Source: Microlunatus panaciterrae
Lineage (GTDB): Bacteria; Actinomycetota; Actinomycetes; Propionibacteriales; Propionibacteriaceae
Length of the DNA: 64,000 bases
Assembly: GCF_016907535.1 (NCBI RefSeq)
Contig: NZ_JAFBCF010000001.1
Span: 1,302,001 to 1,366,000, forward strand
Direction: 5' to 3'
Under the pieces are notes generated by a model that did no database searches, was not told the DNA's origin, and saw only the letters and a list, made by a program, of their open reading frames with translations. The translations under genes and the position numbers were made by a program. Below are positions 61,309 through 64,000 of the stretch, in pieces (within the stretch, counting starts at the first letter, position 1; each line of letters starts with the position of its first letter).

Positions 61309-63447
61309 TCAGGAATTGGCGGCCAGAACCAGGGGATGCACTGACGCGGCCCCGAGCCGGCGTGACTCGTGCGCCAGCCAGGTCAGGGTCCAGCCAGTGA
61401 CCGTACGGTCGTCCAGCAGTAGTACCCGTTGGTCCGCAAGGGCGTCCGGGTCGTCGGCGACGAACCGGTCCGTCACCACCGCGAGACGGTGGGCCGAGTT
61501 GATCGCCCCCGCCCCGGGGTTGGCGTGGCCACGCAGCGAGAAGCGGGTCAGCACCGGCCAGCCGGTGTAGCGGGACAGTCCGTCGACCAGGTGGTCCAGC
61601 AGCTGCTGGTGGCTGCTGGAGCGTGGTGCGACGATCCCGGTCGGTCGCTCGTCCGCCGACCAGCCCCACTCGTCCAGCACCCGCACCACGGCATGCCGCA
61701 GCGGCACCGGAAGCTCCTGGTCCGGCGCACCCGGAGCGAACAGCTCCCGCACCTGGTTGCCCCAGCCGAGGTCCGTCATCCTGGCCACGGCCCGGCCCGA
61801 CTCGGCCAGCCGACCAGCCGGGATCTTGCCCTTCAGATCACTGCCGCGGACAGCCATCCCTGACGGCCACATCTTCTTCGCGACCAGTGGGACGCCGGGC
61901 CGGTCCAACCATCTCCTGGCCTGCTCACGAGCCGGCTCGCTCAAGGTGGCCTCCAGCTTCAGGCCACCGCAGTTGTCGCAGCGTCCGCACGGCGCCGCAT
62001 CGGGGTCGTCCAACGCTCGGCGGAGAAACTCCAGCCGGCAGCCGTCCGTGGTCTCATAGCTGATCATCAGCTGCTGCTCGCGCTTGCGGGCGGCGTCGAC
62101 GCGCTGATAGCGGTCCGCGTCATAGCTCCACGGCTCCCCCGTCGCCTGCCAACCGCCCCTGACTCGGCGTACGGCACCGTCCACGTCGAGGACCTTGAGC
62201 ATCATCTCCAGCCGGCTCCGGTTCAACGGGACCCTGGACTCCAGCGCCGGAGTCGACATCACCCCTTCCTCGGCGAGCAGGTCAAGGGTCTGCCGAACCA
62301 GGTAGTGATCGGGGAACGACAACGACGCGAAGTAGGCCCAGACCTCACGGTCCTCCGGTCCGGGCAGCAGCACGACGTCGGCGCGTTCCACTCCGCGGCC
62401 CGCCCGGCCGACCTGCTGGTAGTAGGCGATCGGACTGGGTGGCGCGCCGAGGTGGACCACGAAACCCAGATCAGGCTTGTCGAAGCCCATCCCGAGCGCC
62501 GAGGTCGCCACCAGCGCCTTGATCCGGTTGTTGATCAGGTCGTCCTCGGCCGCCAGTCGGTCCTCCTGCTGGGTCTGGCCGGAGTAGGCGCGGACCTCAT
62601 GGCCCCGCTCCTGCAGGTAGTCGGCAACATCGGTCGTGGCGGCAACCGTGAGGCAGTAGATGATGCCGGACCCGTCGACGGTGTTCAGATAGTCACCCAG
62701 CCAGGCCAGCCGCGACTCCTGGTCCTTGATCGTCATGACCGCGAGATGCAGCGACTCACGATCGAGGGAGCCGCGCAGCACCAGCACGTTGTCCAGCGTC
62801 GTGGCTCCGGTGGCCGACAGCTGCTCGGCGACGTCGGAGGTCACCCGCTCGTTCGCGGTCGCCGTCGTGGCCAGCACCGGAATGCCGGTGGGCAGCTCCG
62901 CCACCAAGGTGCGCAGCCTGCGGTAGTCGGGCCGGAAGTCGTGGCCCCAGTCGGAGATGCAGTGGGCCTCGTCCACCACCAGCAGGCCGGCCGAGGCGGC
63001 CAGGTCGGGGAGCACCGAGTCGCGGAACTCCGGGTTGTTCAGCCGTTCCGGCGAGACCAGCAGCACATCGACCTCGCCCCGACGCACCGCCGCATAGGTC
63101 TGTTGCCAGTCCTCGGAGTTGGTCGAGTTGATCGTGTGGGCGCGGATGCCGGATCGCTCCGCCGCGGCAATCTGGTTGCGCATCAGCGCCAGCAACGGCG
63201 ACACGATGACGGTGGGACCGGCACCGCGGGCCCGCAGCAGTGCCGTGGCGACGAAGTAGACCGCCGACTTGCCCCACCCGGTCCGCTGCACCACCAACGC
63301 TCGGCGGTGCTCGACCACCAGCGCCTCGATCGCGATCCACTGGTCCTCGCGCAGCCGTGCCGACGGTTCGCTGACCAGAGCGACCAGCACGCGTTCGGCC
63401 TCGGCTCTGAGCTGGGGTGCGGATGCTGCGGGATCGGCTAGGGTCAT
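61309..63447 (-). CDS. RecQ-family DNA helicase with C-terminal phosphoribosyltransferase-like domain
   Basis: A 712-residue helicase. Motif I is QRTGWGKSAVY (K60; usual form TGGGKS), motif II is DEAH at 159-162 (VVDEAHCISDWGHDFRPDY), motif III TTATA, and motif VI QVGRAGRG. A zinc region CRLEFLRR...CGRCDNC follows. The C-terminal 200 residues have no HRDC domain; instead VLLLDDRTVTGWTLTWLA (about 675-692) matches the PRPP-loop of type I phosphoribosyltransferases, with preceding strands TRFSLRG, LAVVTDRF. ATG 63447. This fused form is found in some actinobacteria; what the PRTase-like part does is not known. Confidence 0.9.
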   Translation of the reverse strand: MTLADPAASAPQLRAEAERVLVALVSEPSARLREDQWIAIEALVVEHRRALVVQRTGWGKSAVYFVATALLRARGAGPTVIVSPLLALMRNQIAAAERSGIRAHTINSTNSEDWQQTYAAVRRGEVDVLLVSPERLNNPEFRDSVLPDLAASAGLLVVDEAHCISDWGHDFRPDYRRLRTLVAELPTGIPVLATTATANERVTSDVAEQLSATGATTLDNVLVLRGSLDRESLHLAVMTIKDQESRLAWLGDYLNTVDGSGIIYCLTVAATTDVADYLQERGHEVRAYSGQTQQEDRLAAEDDLINNRIKALVATSALGMGFDKPDLGFVVHLGAPPSPIAYYQQVGRAGRGVERADVVLLPGPEDREVWAYFASLSFPDHYLVRQTLDLLAEEGVMSTPALESRVPLNRSRLEMMLKVLDVDGAVRRVRGGWQATGEPWSYDADRYQRVDAARKREQQLMISYETTDGCRLEFLRRALDDPDAAPCGRCDNCGGLKLEATLSEPAREQARRWLDRPGVPLVAKKMWPSGMAVRGSDLKGKIPAGRLAESGRAVARMTDLGWGNQVRELFAPGAPDQELPVPLRHAVVRVLDEWGWSADERPTGIVAPRSSSHQQLLDHLVDGLSRYTGWPVLTRFSLRGHANPGAGAINSAHRLAVVTDRFVADDPDALADQRVLLLDDRTVTGWTLTWLAHESRRLGAASVHPLVLAANS

Positions 63448-64000
63448 GGCCTCACCGTACGTGCCGCTGCTGACGGCCGCTTCGGGCCTTTCGTCCGATG
63501 GCCCCGCTGACCTCGACGGAATAGGCTTTTCGGCAGCGGCCAGTCGGGGCGTTCAGGGTCGGGGGACCCCTGGAGTCGAGGCCTTCATCTCGTACCCGAG
63601 GTCAGCCTCGCAGCCGCTGGTGTCGCCGCTCCCCCCGTCAGTGCTCGCTTGCCGTCTCTCTGGCCCGGGTTCGGACGGTCGGGTCGCCCTCTTGAACAGT
63701 CGAAAACTCAACAGAACGCGAGTTTTCGGCCCCAGACGCTCTCCCGCTCGAAAACTCAACAGAACGCGAGTTTTCGGCCCCAGATCGGCCTTGCGCGCGG
63801 TAATTGTCGCGTTCTGTCGAGTTTTCGAACGCACGGGCGGCCCGCGGGCGGGAATTGTCGCGTCCTGTCGAGTTCTCGAGCGAACCGGGGGCCCACGGGC
63901 GGTAATTGTCGCGTTCTGTCGAGTTTTCGAACGCACGGGCGGCCCATGCGTGGGAATTGTCGCGTCCTGTCGAGTTTTCGAACAAACCACCCGGCCGACG
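63448..64000. repeat. 51-bp tandem array with inverted copies, running off the right edge (gap 63448-64000)
   Basis: The gap upstream of recQ has no recognisable gene. AATTGTCGCG(T)(T/C)CTGTCGAG-type units start at 63802, 63853, 63904 and 63955 (period 51), followed by (T)TTCGAACGCACGGGCGGCCC. Copies 1 and 3 are alike, as are 2 and 4, a 102-bp super-period. The same core is inverted twice at 63701 and 63749 (CGAAAACTCAACAGAACGCG, 48 bases apart). Frames with 17-residue repeats on the minus strand result from the period being a multiple of three. Confidence 0.9.

Noticed and set aside
60046-63447. RecQ plus GTPase as a new defence island
   Set aside because: No nuclease, toxin, methylase or mobile-element gene is adjacent, and both families are common as single chromosomal genes.
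29858-63600. Shared CCTTCATCTCG fragments at 29.86 kb and 63.58 kb
   Set aside because: Only about 15 bases are shared, not enough to define a repeat family from this window.
63553-63990. Minus-strand ORFs with 17-residue repeats at the right edge
   Set aside because: Two frames are open at once and the repeat follows from a 51-base period; no start site or domain supports translation.

Overview
The window is high-GC actinobacterial chromosome. GTG starts and 4-base ATGA/GTGA gene overlaps are common, and there are typical actinobacterial genes: CarD, a senX3-regX3/phoU locus, a MsiK-type shared sugar ATPase, a DUF222-HNH protein and a DUF4032 protein. Gene content and repeat style suggest the Propionibacteriales, possibly a Microlunatus-like soil organism; this placement is an inference. 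There is no sign of a prophage, plasmid, IS transposase, CRISPR array or tRNA/rRNA gene.

Layout. 1-274: 5' end of a GH31 glycosidase running off the left edge. 0.5-6.5 kb: an acyltransferase (E2) gene broken by an in-frame amber codon, a lipid kinase, three small mutually similar proteins of unknown function, an SRPBCC protein, a RibD/DHFR-type reductase, an acyltransferase-3 membrane protein and a decayed phosphotransferase. 7.0-10.1 kb: a translationally coupled pair, a receiver-thioredoxin-reductase fusion that has lost its redox cysteines and a histidine kinase with a cNMP-type sensor domain. 10.1-13.2 kb: a cupredoxin lipoprotein behind a probable iron box, and a GH13 enzyme. 13.3-15.3 kb: an arsenic cassette (arsC, acr3, divergent arsR) with two operator-like dyads. 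16.1-21.8 kb: an oppABCDF-type peptide ABC transporter operon. 22.1-25.5 kb: an HNH gene with an exact SOS box, a macro-domain gene directly behind it, and a sulfatase. 26-32.7 kb: a thioredoxin with a CsoR-like operator, yccF, tdh-kbl, a small P-loop protein, sdaA and a transglutaminase-like protein. 32.8-38.6 kb: msiK, DUF4032, an SDR/acyl-CoA dehydrogenase pair beside TetR, and MarR. 38.6-49.5 kb: GH3, cysS-rlmB, glyA, DUF2207, a zinc metallopeptidase, and carD-ispD-ispF. 49.7-55.3 kb: a lipoprotein, prs, senX3-regX3, phoU and gpmA. 55.4-63.4 kb: SDRs, a flavin/F420 oxidoreductase, YbjN, an AMP-ligase ending at the point where its catalytic lysine should follow, a GTPase-DUF697 protein and a RecQ helicase with a phosphoribosyltransferase-like tail.

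Many control sites fit the gene they precede: an IdeR/DtxR-like box, two ArsR dyads, a LexA box, a CsoR-like dyad, a TetR dyad and a three-unit PHO box between senX3 and phoU. The gaps between genes carry a dispersed REP-type palindrome (stem GCCCT/AGGGC, with a covarying GCTCT/AGAGC form) at about 1.5, 25.5, 30.4, 50.3 and 57 kb. Other arrays are a strict 35-bp array at 25.76-25.99 kb, a 132-bp duplication at 57 kb and a 51-bp array with inverted copies at the right edge. I found no convincing new multi-gene defence or mobile system. The most unusual items are the redox-dead receiver-reductase/kinase pair, the SOS-linked HNH/macro pair, the three small paralogues, the RecQ-PRTase fusion and the right-edge array.
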